Shown here in pieces: positions 1 to 5,521 of a stretch of 8,021 nucleotides of DNA. The stretch's first letter is position 1; each line of letters begins with the position of its first letter. The stretch comes from Clostridiales bacterium UBA4717 (GTDB lineage: Bacteria > Bacillota > Clostridia > Oscillospirales > CAG-272), in contig DHJP01000159.1 of the NCBI GenBank assembly GCA_002404395.1, forward strand, positions 219 to 8,239, read 5' to 3'. Made by a program: the position numbers and the translations under genes. Under the pieces are notes generated by a model. The model did not search any database and was not told the DNA's origin. It saw only the letters and a list, made by a program, of their open reading frames with translations.

Positions 1-1
1 C

Positions 2-1024
2 ACGTATATAAAGCTCACGGAGCAAAAAAAGCTGAAAATCGCATATTTCGGCGGCTCGATCACCTGCGGCGGGGGCTCTTCGGGCGAATGCTGGCGCACG
101 CTCTTTCACAAGCATATGGAGGAAAAGTATCCGAACGCCGAGATCGAAATGATAAATGCGGCAGTCGGCGGCACCGGTTCATCCTATGCGCTGTACAGGC
201 TGAAGGAGGATGTGCTTGAAAAGGCTCCCGACCTCGTAATTATCGAATACGCGGTCAACGACAACTACCCCGGCATCAACGATACCGCGACGGTGGAGGA
301 ATACTACGAGTCGATAATCCGCAATATCTATGCGCACGACCCGATGACAGATATAATATGCGTTTATACCGCGCACAGGTTTATGGACCGCAACGCGTTC
401 ACGTCTCAGGCGCATGACGCGGTCGCCGCTCATTACAATATCAACTCGGTGTTCTTCGGTCAGGCATTGCTTGACTTTATGGCTCCGGATTACAAAACGA
501 ACGATGAGGAATGGAGCAAATATTACTCGGACACATATCATCCGAACGAAAACGGATACAGGGTGTTGGTACGTCCGCTTATTGAGTTCATCGATAACGC
601 GCTTGAGCTTCCGGCGGGGACAAAGCCTGCCCCGAAAACGATTTTGCCCGATACGTTGGCTATGCGCGTGCATCCGGATCCGATACTTTATCGCGCGAAT
701 AAACTTGAGCATACGGCGGGTTGGAGCATAGAGGGCGGCAATCTCGTGTCGGATGAGGTCGGAGCGGAATGTTCGCTGCGCTTTGTCGGAAACGAGCTGA
801 CGCTGTATTCGCGTCTTTCGCCCGAGTGCGGCATGATCGACGTCAGCATTGACGGCGGAGACTTCAAGCGGTACGATCTGTACAGCTTCGGACTGTCCGA
901 GCGCACGGTGCTTGCCGACGGACTCGGCGGGGGCGAACACAACGTGGTTATTAGGGTCGCGGAGGACAAGAATCCGAAAGCCGAGGGCAGATGGATAAAG
1001 CTTACCGCGCTGATGGTGAACTGA
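2..1024 (+). CDS. SGNH/GDSL-family hydrolase (probable carbohydrate or acyl esterase), 5' end missing
   Basis: The reading frame is open from position 2 to the stop at 1022-1024, so the N-terminus lies upstream of the window; the ATG at 116 is internal because conserved sequence precedes it. All four SGNH blocks are visible: GGSIT with the nucleophile Ser at 56-58, the block II glycine in AVGGTG near 167-172, the block III Asn in EYAVND at 257-259, and the block V Asp and His in DTYHPNENGY at 530-532 and 539-541. The catalytic set is therefore complete. About 100 residues follow (from roughly 715) with alternating hydrophobic strands and Gly/Asp turns, probably a C-terminal beta-sandwich. Members of this family hydrolyse ester bonds, often O-acetyl groups on sugars. 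The next gene, an acyltransferase, starts one base after the stop, which supports a shared role in acyl modification of a glycan. Substrate and location cannot be told; any signal peptide would be outside the window. Confidence 0.88.
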   Translation, partial: TYIKLTEQKKLKIAYFGGSITCGGGSSGECWRTLFHKHMEEKYPNAEIEMINAAVGGTGSSYALYRLKEDVLEKAPDLVIIEYAVNDNYPGINDTATVEEYYESIIRNIYAHDPMTDIICVYTAHRFMDRNAFTSQAHDAVAAHYNINSVFFGQALLDFMAPDYKTNDEEWSKYYSDTYHPNENGYRVLVRPLIEFIDNALELPAGTKPAPKTILPDTLAMRVHPDPILYRANKLEHTAGWSIEGGNLVSDEVGAECSLRFVGNELTLYSRLSPECGMIDVSIDGGDFKRYDLYSFGLSERTVLADGLGGGEHNVVIRVAEDKNPKAEGRWIKLTALMVN

Positions 1025-1025
1025 C

Positions 1026-2057
1026 GTGACAGGATCGGCGATCGGTGTTATCAAGGTCAGAAAAGCGGGTCCTGACATTATCCGTGCGTTTGCGATCTTT
1101 TTCGTGATGCTGACCCATATGTTCAGCTACTCGGGCACGCTCGGGCTCGACCTGCGTTCGCCTGCGTGGTGCGCCCGTATGGCGCTTCATTATATCGGGC
1201 TGATCTGCGTGCCGCTGTTTTTGCTGCTTACCGGATATCTTCAGTCGGAGCGCAGGTTTGATAAGCGGCATTATCTTTCGCTTTTGCCGGTAGTGATCTC
1301 ATACCTTGTTATAATCACCGTGACCGAAGTGCTTAAGGTACGCGCTCAGGGGATGCCCGAGGGCGGAGTCGGCAGGATCATCATAAACGTTCTCGGGTGT
1401 AACGACGGATATTCCTGGTACGTGGGAATGTATCTCGGACTTGCGCTGCTGATACCGTTTATCAACGCCGGATTTGCGGCGACAGGCAGAAAAGAGCAGA
1501 GAATAATTATCGGCTCGCTCGTGCTTCTGACGATGTTGCCGACAACTGCCAAAAGCTTTATCGTAACGGGGATATGGTTCGACTTCCTACCCGACTTTTT
1601 TGAATTTTTGTATCCGCTTACATACTATCTCATCGGCGCGTATATACATAAATACAAGTGCTCGCCGCCGTATGCGCTCTGCGCGGCGGTGTTTGCGCTG
1701 ACGCTCTGCTTTGAGACCGCCGCAGGATGGGCGTTCGCACGGAACGAATATCCGTGGTGGCTGTTCAATGACAACGGCGAGCTGCCGCTTGCGATTGCCG
1801 CGGTATCGTTTTTCCTGATGCTGCACCGTGTCGGCGGGTCGCGCTTATCAAAGGCGGCGGGCAGAATATGCCGTGAGATCTCGGCCTGCGCGTTTGAAAT
1901 GTATCTGATCTCGTACATTACCGACGGATATTTCTATACTCATCTGCCGTATGCAAAATGGCAGATACTGTTTATAAACTTCGCCGTATGCTTTGCCGCG
2001 GCGCGCTTGTTGAGGCTTTTGCTTGAGCCGGTTTACAAGGCGATAAAGCGGCTGTGA
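1026..2057 (+). CDS. Acyltransferase-3 family integral membrane protein (OafA/WecH-like)
   Basis: This 343-residue protein is dominated by hydrophobic helices, about ten by eye, as expected for the acyltransferase-3 family. The family's N-terminal signature is present: Asp17 and Arg20 in PDIIRAFAIFF, followed by His31 in MLTHM, the proposed catalytic His. The WYVGMYLGLALLIPF segment around residues 130-146 is also typical. Such proteins move acyl groups, commonly acetyl or succinyl, across the membrane onto exopolysaccharide, teichoic acid, peptidoglycan or lipid sugars. The GTG at 1026 is the only start upstream of the conserved motif; it has no clear Shine-Dalgarno and lies one base after the preceding stop, so translational coupling to the SGNH gene is likely. 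In enzymes of the OatA type an acyltransferase-3 domain and an SGNH domain sit in one polypeptide; here they are two adjacent genes. The acceptor is unknown. Confidence 0.86.
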   Translation: MTGSAIGVIKVRKAGPDIIRAFAIFFVMLTHMFSYSGTLGLDLRSPAWCARMALHYIGLICVPLFLLLTGYLQSERRFDKRHYLSLLPVVISYLVIITVTEVLKVRAQGMPEGGVGRIIINVLGCNDGYSWYVGMYLGLALLIPFINAGFAATGRKEQRIIIGSLVLLTMLPTTAKSFIVTGIWFDFLPDFFEFLYPLTYYLIGAYIHKYKCSPPYALCAAVFALTLCFETAAGWAFARNEYPWWLFNDNGELPLAIAAVSFFLMLHRVGGSRLSKAAGRICREISACAFEMYLISYITDGYFYTHLPYAKWQILFINFAVCFAAARLLRLLLEPVYKAIKRL

Positions 2058-2096
2058 AAGACGTAACAGAATACGAACCTTTTGGAATTTAAAACC

Positions 2097-2136
2097 GTAA
2101 TGCCCGCAGGAATATTAATATTCCTGCGGGCATTAC
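2097..2136. terminator. Perfect 40-bp palindrome between convergent genes, probable bidirectional terminator
   Basis: The 20-base arm at 2097-2116 (beginning GTAATGCCCGCAGG) is followed without spacer by its exact reverse complement at 2117-2136. The transcript could form a GC-rich stem capped by an AU-rich top. It lies 39 bases after the acyltransferase stop and 160 bases beyond the end of the minus-strand oxidoreductase. There is no T-run on the plus side (TTGGATAG); on the minus side it is followed by GGTTTTAAATT. Termination would therefore be better supported for the leftward transcript. A protein-binding dyad is the alternative. Confidence 0.6.
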
Positions 2137-2299
2137 TTGGATAGTCAAACATTCGATCGCAGACGATCTGCAAATTTTCGCTTACCATTTTTGAGAATTG
2201 ATGATAATGGTAAATGTTTATGGGATGATACTTCATGAGAGGTGATATGCCATGAAGCTTATTACTCAAAATCAATAGTGCGGTCTTGTACGGAGCGCG
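2137..2299. other. AT-rich convergent gap with three inverted repeats, no supported gene
   Basis: This stretch is visibly richer in A and T than the genes around it. It contains three perfect inverted repeats: GCAGA/TCTGC at 2159-2171, TTACCATT/AATGGTAA at 2182-2213 and CTTCATG/CATGAAG at 2231-2257. A Shine-Dalgarno-like GAGGTGAT precedes an ATG, but only an eight-codon frame follows, so no gene is called. It may be the untranslated end of the oxidoreductase transcript, a remnant of a lost element or an uncharacterised RNA; the sequence does not decide. Confidence 0.35.
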
Positions 2300-3565
2300 T
2301 CAGCTTTCGACGTTCAGTGCTTCGCCGAAGGCTTCGCGGTCCTCTGGAATGAGCGAGTCGTCGAAGTGGATCGTCACGCCGCCTTTTGCAAGCGTTTCGG
2401 CAAGCTTTGAGGTATCAACTCCGAAAATCGGAAGTTTATTTTCGAACGCGGCGGCGCACGCGGCTCCCGCTGCCTCGCCGGTGAGTATTGCCGGCGGGAT
2501 CACGCGGAGGATATCCCATGCGAAGCCCTCTCCCGAGACGCATCTGCCGGCGGCTATGATATTGTCGTAGCCGCTGTTTATCATGGTTCTGAAAGGCACT
2601 TCAAAAAGTCTGTCGCGGTGGTCGAAATCGCAGATCGCACCTACCGAATCTTCAAAGTGACGGTACACATCCGCCATTTTCAGCGAATAGTCGGCGGCGA
2701 TATGTCTTGTGGTGCGGAACTGCGGCATGAAAGGTATCTGAGTAAGCTCGCGCGAGCATCTGTCGTCGTTTTTTAAAGCTTCGAGCAAGAGCGAGGTGTT
2801 GTCGAGCACATACTCGGTAACGTCTTCCTTGGTCGTTCCCCTGTAAAGCCGTTTGCCCTCGGGCTGATTTGTGCCGTAAAGCGAAGCCGGACCGCCGTGG
2901 GCGCGCACGAACGCTTCTTTGATATTTCCGGCCTCGTAAGCACACTTGCAGCTTTCGAGCGTGATCTGGTTTGCTTCGTACGTAAAGTAGTTTTGACCGT
3001 CAACCGTGGGCGCGCCTGCGCGGAAGAACACGTCGCTGTCGCCGGTGGCGTCAACGATGTAGTCCGCTTCGTAAAATTCGCGGCCGGATTTGCTCTCGAG
3101 CACAAGTCCGCGCACATGACCGTTTTCGCAGACCGCGTCGGCGATGGTCGTATCAAGGAGAATGTCGATATTTTCATTTCTTAACTTTTCCGCCAATACA
3201 AAAGAAAAGATCCATGGTGAATAGCGGGTACAGTATCTGGCCTTTGTGGGAGAGTCCGGCTCGCCGTTTTTCCATTCCTCCGGCAAGGTATCATAACCGT
3301 ATTTTATCGAATCGCGCAGTAATTCCTCCGCCATGCCGGTAATGATCTGCTTTCCGCGGCCGTTGCACATGGGTACGAAAAGGTTTATCATTCCCGTGGT
3401 CGCGAGTCCGCCGAGATTTATCGTTTTTTCGATAAGCAATACGCGATTTATGCCGTTTCGGCGCGCCGAAAGCGCCGCTGCGACACCCGCGACTCCGCCG
3501 CCTGCGACGATCAGCTCGTACCTGCCGCCGACCTTTATTTCCGAGGTGATCTTAAGCGTTTCCAT
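2300..3565 (-). CDS. FAD-dependent oxidoreductase (FAD_oxidored, PF12831-like)
   Basis: This 421-residue protein has an N-terminal Rossmann dinucleotide-binding fold: a beta strand (YELIVA) runs into GGGVAG at residues 22-27, fitting GxGxxG, and then IEK at the end of the second strand. GGLATTG near residues 52-58 is typical of the PF12831 family, which tends to start the protein this way. An ATGD motif (VDATGDSDV) near residue 175 and a C-terminal AAGRCVSGEGFAWDILRV segment complete the FAD site. The enzyme is presumably cytosolic, since there is no signal peptide. The start is secure: GGAGG, complementary to 3572-3576, lies six bases before the ATG, and a good promoter lies further upstream. 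It is a single-gene unit transcribed away from the peptide operon, and converges on the acyltransferase. The substrate is not recognisable; the family is often found in sugar or organic-acid catabolic loci. Confidence 0.87.
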   Translation of the reverse strand: METLKITSEIKVGGRYELIVAGGGVAGVAAALSARRNGINRVLLIEKTINLGGLATTGMINLFVPMCNGRGKQIITGMAEELLRDSIKYGYDTLPEEWKNGEPDSPTKARYCTRYSPWIFSFVLAEKLRNENIDILLDTTIADAVCENGHVRGLVLESKSGREFYEADYIVDATGDSDVFFRAGAPTVDGQNYFTYEANQITLESCKCAYEAGNIKEAFVRAHGGPASLYGTNQPEGKRLYRGTTKEDVTEYVLDNTSLLLEALKNDDRCSRELTQIPFMPQFRTTRHIAADYSLKMADVYRHFEDSVGAICDFDHRDRLFEVPFRTMINSGYDNIIAAGRCVSGEGFAWDILRVIPPAILTGEAAGAACAAAFENKLPIFGVDTSKLAETLAKGGVTIHFDDSLIPEDREAFGEALNVES

Positions 3566-3596
3566 AAAGTTCCTCCGTTTTGTGAAATATGTCTGT

Positions 3597-3625
3597 ATTT
3601 TATCACAGGTAACGTATTATTGCAA
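3597..3625 (-). promoter_or_regulatory. Sigma-A-type promoter of the FAD oxidoreductase
   Basis: Read on the minus strand, TTGCAA (3620-3625) and TAAAAT (3597-3602) are separated by exactly 17 bases, and a TG lies just upstream of the -10 region. The expected start point is about 20-25 bases before the ribosome binding site (complement of 3571-3577), leaving a short untranslated leader. The boxes are close to the vegetative consensus but not perfect. Confidence 0.7.
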
Positions 3626-3693
3626 TAGCTTCACCGCGGTTCGTTTAAAAAATTATATATATTGTTAAATATGGATTATAGCGCGGAAAGCCC

Positions 3694-3722
3694 TTGACAC
3701 GGGCTGTCATAAATGCTATAAT
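3694..3722 (+). promoter_or_regulatory. Perfect-consensus sigma-A promoter of the peptide operon
   Basis: TTGACA at 3694-3699 and TATAAT at 3717-3722 are both exact consensus boxes with the optimal 17-base spacer. An AT-rich run at about 3645-3670 lies upstream and could act as an UP element. The -35 box is embedded in dyad symmetry: TGACA (3695-3699) and TGTCA (3705-3709) are inverted with a 5-base gap, and AGCCC (3689-3693) and GGGCT (3701-3705) are inverted around it, so a repressor site is possible. Transcription should start near 3729, giving a leader of about 55 bases before the small ORF at 3784. A promoter this strong suits a product needed in quantity. Confidence 0.88.
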
Positions 3723-3783
3723 ATTACTCGTGAAAGAGTGGATTCAGCTTTTTTGCAAATAATGAATTGCGGGAGTCCGACTT

Positions 3784-3903
3784 ATGAAAGAAGTCTACGT
3801 ATCTCCGGATGTCGAAACACTGATATTTGAAACGCTTGACGTGATAGCGGTATCGGGCGATTACGATTCGGCAGTCTGCAACGACACTGAAAACGGCGAT
3901 TGA
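3784..3903 (+). CDS. 39-residue small peptide, candidate precursor of a modified peptide
   Basis: The ATG at 3784 is preceded by GGGAG at 3771-3775 with an 8-base spacer and lies about 60 bases downstream of a perfect promoter, so this short frame is very likely translated. The first half, MKEVYVSPDVETLIFE then TLDVIAVSG, resembles the leader type seen in short clostridial peptides (a Tyr-x-Ser-Pro element, an aromatic residue, then Asp-Val-Ile and a small-residue Ser-Gly pair at 24-25); this resemblance is from memory, not a search. The tail after Gly25 has 14 residues, five of them acidic, with Tyr27, Ser29, Cys32 and Thr35 as possible modification sites. It ends in Asp. The four genes that follow encode a PqqD-like protein, a kinase-like protein, a peptidase and a nucleotidyltransferase, which is why a precursor role is proposed. 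The cleavage point and product are unknown. A free regulatory or structural peptide is the alternative. Confidence 0.75.
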   Translation: MKEVYVSPDVETLIFETLDVIAVSGDYDSAVCNDTENGD

Positions 3904-3920
3904 CCTAAAGACGCCGTTTT
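3890..3920 (+). terminator. Terminator-like hairpin overlapping the end of the peptide gene
   Basis: AAAACGGCG at 3890-3898 is exactly complementary to CGCCGTTTT at 3912-3920, with a 13-base loop that contains the peptide's stop codon. The stem ends in four T residues, so termination is probably partial. Placed directly after the precursor gene, it would yield abundant peptide mRNA with limited readthrough into the enzyme genes. Ribosomes finishing the peptide would cover the left arm, so translation could also affect termination here. Confidence 0.65.
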
Positions 3921-4030
3921 GCTCTCAGAGCACAAAATACAGAATAATTTTGAATTATACCGTCTGCGGTAAGGACCGCAACGGTCGTACACCGGCGGCG
4001 GTTCACGCGGCACGGCAGTCAGGTCTGTCG
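3921..4030 (+). promoter_or_regulatory. Structured untranslated stretch between peptide and enzyme genes
   Basis: No ATG-started frame exists here. Visible structure includes GCTCT-C-AGAGC at 3921-3931 and a long hairpin at 3959-3985: ACCGT (3959-3963), a bulged C, TGCGGT (3965-3970), an AAGG loop, ACCGCA (3975-3980) and ACGGT (3981-3985). CTGT and ACAG at about 4025-4034 could pair and would compete with the left arm of the following terminator. I do not recognise a known riboswitch or T-box. A regulated leader is possible but unproven. Confidence 0.4.
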
Positions 4031-4060
4031 GACAGGCGGAGTTCCGTCTGTCTCTTTTTT
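4031..4060 (+). terminator. Strong intrinsic terminator upstream of the kinase gene
   Basis: GACAGGCGG (4031-4039) pairs with CCGTCTGTC (4044-4052) through nine pairs, one of them G-U, around a four-base AGTT loop, followed by TCTTTTTT at 4053-4060. This is a textbook intrinsic terminator. It lies only 15 bases before the proposed kinase start at 4076, so the enzyme genes depend on readthrough, antitermination or a separate promoter that I could not identify with confidence. Confidence 0.8.
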
Positions 4061-4075
4061 GCGTTGCTTGAAAAT

Positions 4076-4786
4076 ATGATATATGAATTTGCAGGAATGA
4101 AGATCAAGGCAGATCCTTCATTCGATTATTTTGAAAACAAGTGTAGATCCTACCTCTCCGACTCGGAAGCCTATGATTTTGCGGTATCGGTCACGCCGGA
4201 CGCGCTTGCGCGTGAGCGTGAAGCCACTCCGGGCTTTACGGACGGGTATTACGAATATGTCTGTATGTATCGCGAGATCTGCCGTCGGCTGCCCGAATAC
4301 GGCCGTATGCTTATTCATTCGGCGGTGATCGCAAAGGGCGGCGACGGGTTTGCTTTTTCCGCGAAGAGCGGAGTCGGCAAAACCACGCACATACTTAATT
4401 GGCAAAAGACGTTTGACGACGTTGAGATCATCAACGGCGACAAGCCGATATATGAGTTTGCAAAGGACGGAATATATGCGTACGGCACTCCGTGGTGCGG
4501 GAAGGAAGAACTCGGCAAAAATGCCTCGGTGCGCCTTAAGGCTTTTTGCTTTATAAAACGCGCCGCGGATAATTCGGTCAGAAGGCTCAAAGCGTCGGAT
4601 GCAGTAACTCCCCTGCTCGGTCAGATACTCATACCGCGTGAGAGTGCGGCGGCTTCCGCGACGCTTGCGCTTTGCGACAGGCTGCTTGAAAAGCTGCCGA
4701 TATACGAAGTTTCGTGCAACATGGACCCAGGATCGGCAAGGGTCGCTTACGAAGCTATCGGAAAATGCGGAGACGGAAGCTTATGA
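4076..4786 (+). CDS. HPr-kinase-like P-loop protein of a peptide-modification locus
   Basis: This protein of 236 residues carries a phosphate-binding loop, AKSGVGKTT at residues 96-104, preceded by a strand and His81 (LIHSAV) and followed by NGDKP at 120-124 and YGTPWCGKE at 136-144. This order is characteristic of the HPr kinase/phosphorylase-like proteins found beside PqqD-like genes. True HprK has a separate N-terminal domain and phosphorylates HPr; this protein is shorter and is not in a sugar-transport context. Relatives in lasso-peptide clusters (PadeK, ThcoK) phosphorylate the precursor peptide, which suggests a peptide kinase role here. The ATG at 4076 is chosen because MIYEFAGMKI is a normal family beginning; the frame is open further upstream to a TTG at 3950, but that would translate the terminator hairpin. 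No strong Shine-Dalgarno is seen, which suggests low expression. Its stop overlaps the next start (ATGA). Confidence 0.83.
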   Translation: MIYEFAGMKIKADPSFDYFENKCRSYLSDSEAYDFAVSVTPDALAREREATPGFTDGYYEYVCMYREICRRLPEYGRMLIHSAVIAKGGDGFAFSAKSGVGKTTHILNWQKTFDDVEIINGDKPIYEFAKDGIYAYGTPWCGKEELGKNASVRLKAFCFIKRAADNSVRRLKASDAVTPLLGQILIPRESAAASATLALCDRLLEKLPIYEVSCNMDPGSARVAYEAIGKCGDGSL

Positions 4787-5049
4787 AGATAAGAAACGGA
4801 TTTATTGTGCGCGAAGTCGGAGGAAAGCACGTTGTGATCGCGACCGGCGAAGCGGCACGCAATTTCAACGGAATCATCAAGCTGAACGATTCGGCGAAAA
4901 TGCTGTGGGAGATGCTTGAGGGCGGCAGCTGCGAGTCCGAGCTTGCAGACGCTCTGACCGAACGCTATGAGGTCGATGAGCTTACCGCGCAGAACGATGT
5001 TTCGATGTTCGTTACCAAGCTGAAGGGAGCCGGGATCATAGATGAGTGA
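4783..5049 (+). CDS. PqqD-family peptide-binding protein (RiPP recognition element)
   Basis: An 88-residue protein matching the PqqD family in length and pattern: an N-terminal beta region (RNGFIVREVGGKHVVIATG), then LNDSAKMLWEMLEGG near residues 34-48, an ELADALTERYEVD helix and a C-terminal VSMFVTKLKGAGII helix. PqqD domains are winged-helix-like RiPP recognition elements that bind leader peptides and present them to modifying enzymes; they have no catalytic residues, and none are seen. The ATG at 4783 overlaps the kinase stop by four bases and its own stop overlaps the next gene by eight, so the three genes are translationally coupled. A GGAG at 4769-4772 may assist initiation. The natural partner would be the 39-residue peptide upstream. 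Confidence 0.87.
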   Translation: MKIRNGFIVREVGGKHVVIATGEAARNFNGIIKLNDSAKMLWEMLEGGSCESELADALTERYEVDELTAQNDVSMFVTKLKGAGIIDE

Positions 5050-5521
5050 AAGGTTTCACTTGCGTGACGTGGAGCCGCTGATGCGCGAAGTCATCGAAGC
5101 GGGCGGTGAATTTGTAATGAATTCAAACGGTACGAGTATGCTTCCGATGCTGTCCGACGGCAAAGACCGTATCGTGCTCGTCAGGGCTTCCTTGCCGTTA
5201 AAGCGCGGCGATGTGGCTCTCTATAAACGCAAAAGCGGGCAGTATGTGCTCCACCGTGCGGTCAAAATTTACCCTGACGCTTCCTACGGAATGTGCGGAG
5301 ATAATCAATATATTATCGAGCGCGGTGTTACCGACGACATGATCATCGCAAAACTCAAAGCGTACATAAAAGCCGGAAAGCGGATCGAATGTGCGGGGTT
5401 AGGGTATCGCTTTTATGTGTCTGCGCTCTGCTTCAGAAGGCTTTACAAGCGTTTGCGCGCCTTGCTCGGGCGCTTGCTGACGGCGGTGTGCGGAAAGGGT
5501 GCGTATGATCGAAGCAAATAA
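5042..5521 (+). CDS. Soluble S24/S26-type peptidase (signal-peptidase-like fold)
   Basis: This 159-residue protein contains NGTSMLPML at residues 29-37, where Ser32 fits the nucleophile of the S26/S24 clan (GxSMxP). It continues with RGDVALYKR (55-63) and YVLHRAV (68-74), followed by CGDNQ (85-89), the Gly-Asp-Asn of signal peptidases. Position 71 is His, as in the Ser-His type of signal peptidase (Sec11-like), rather than the Lys of the bacterial LepB type. There is no N-terminal membrane anchor, so a cytosolic enzyme is predicted; the C-terminal third is basic and amphipathic. In this operon a role as leader-removing protease is plausible. The gene starts inside the end of the PqqD-like gene with GGGAG at 5025-5029, and its end is overlapped by the nucleotidyltransferase. 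A non-proteolytic role cannot be excluded. Confidence 0.8.
   Translation: MSERFHLRDVEPLMREVIEAGGEFVMNSNGTSMLPMLSDGKDRIVLVRASLPLKRGDVALYKRKSGQYVLHRAVKIYPDASYGMCGDNQYIIERGVTDDMIIAKLKAYIKAGKRIECAGLGYRFYVSALCFRRLYKRLRALLGRLLTAVCGKGAYDRSK

Noticed and set aside
179..1078. Long minus-strand frame opposite the SGNH gene
   Set aside because: It is antisense to a gene with a complete catalytic set; the Arg- and His-rich protein has no domain pattern and is a codon-usage artefact.
2033..2275. 80-codon minus-strand frame across the convergent gap
   Set aside because: It translates the palindrome and hairpins, overlaps the acyltransferase end and has no recognisable domain or clear ribosome binding site.
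3675..3680. Second minus-strand promoter from a TATAAT on the minus strand
   Set aside because: No acceptable -35 box lies 16-18 bases upstream, and a better promoter lies nearer the gene.
3950..4075. Extended N-terminus of the kinase from a TTG at 3950
   Set aside because: The extra 42 codons would translate two RNA hairpins and an intrinsic terminator, and MIYEFAG at 4076 is a normal family beginning.
4714..4782. Upstream extension of the PqqD-like gene
   Set aside because: The frame is open from an ATG at 4714, but those codons lie inside the kinase gene and the family begins at the ATG at 4783.
3784..4786. Classification of the locus as a lasso-peptide cluster
   Set aside because: The window has a PqqD-like protein and an HprK-like kinase but no transglutaminase-like protease and no asparagine-synthetase-like cyclase. 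With a core starting at Gly25 there is no Asp or Glu at positions 7-9, and no Thr at the penultimate leader position.
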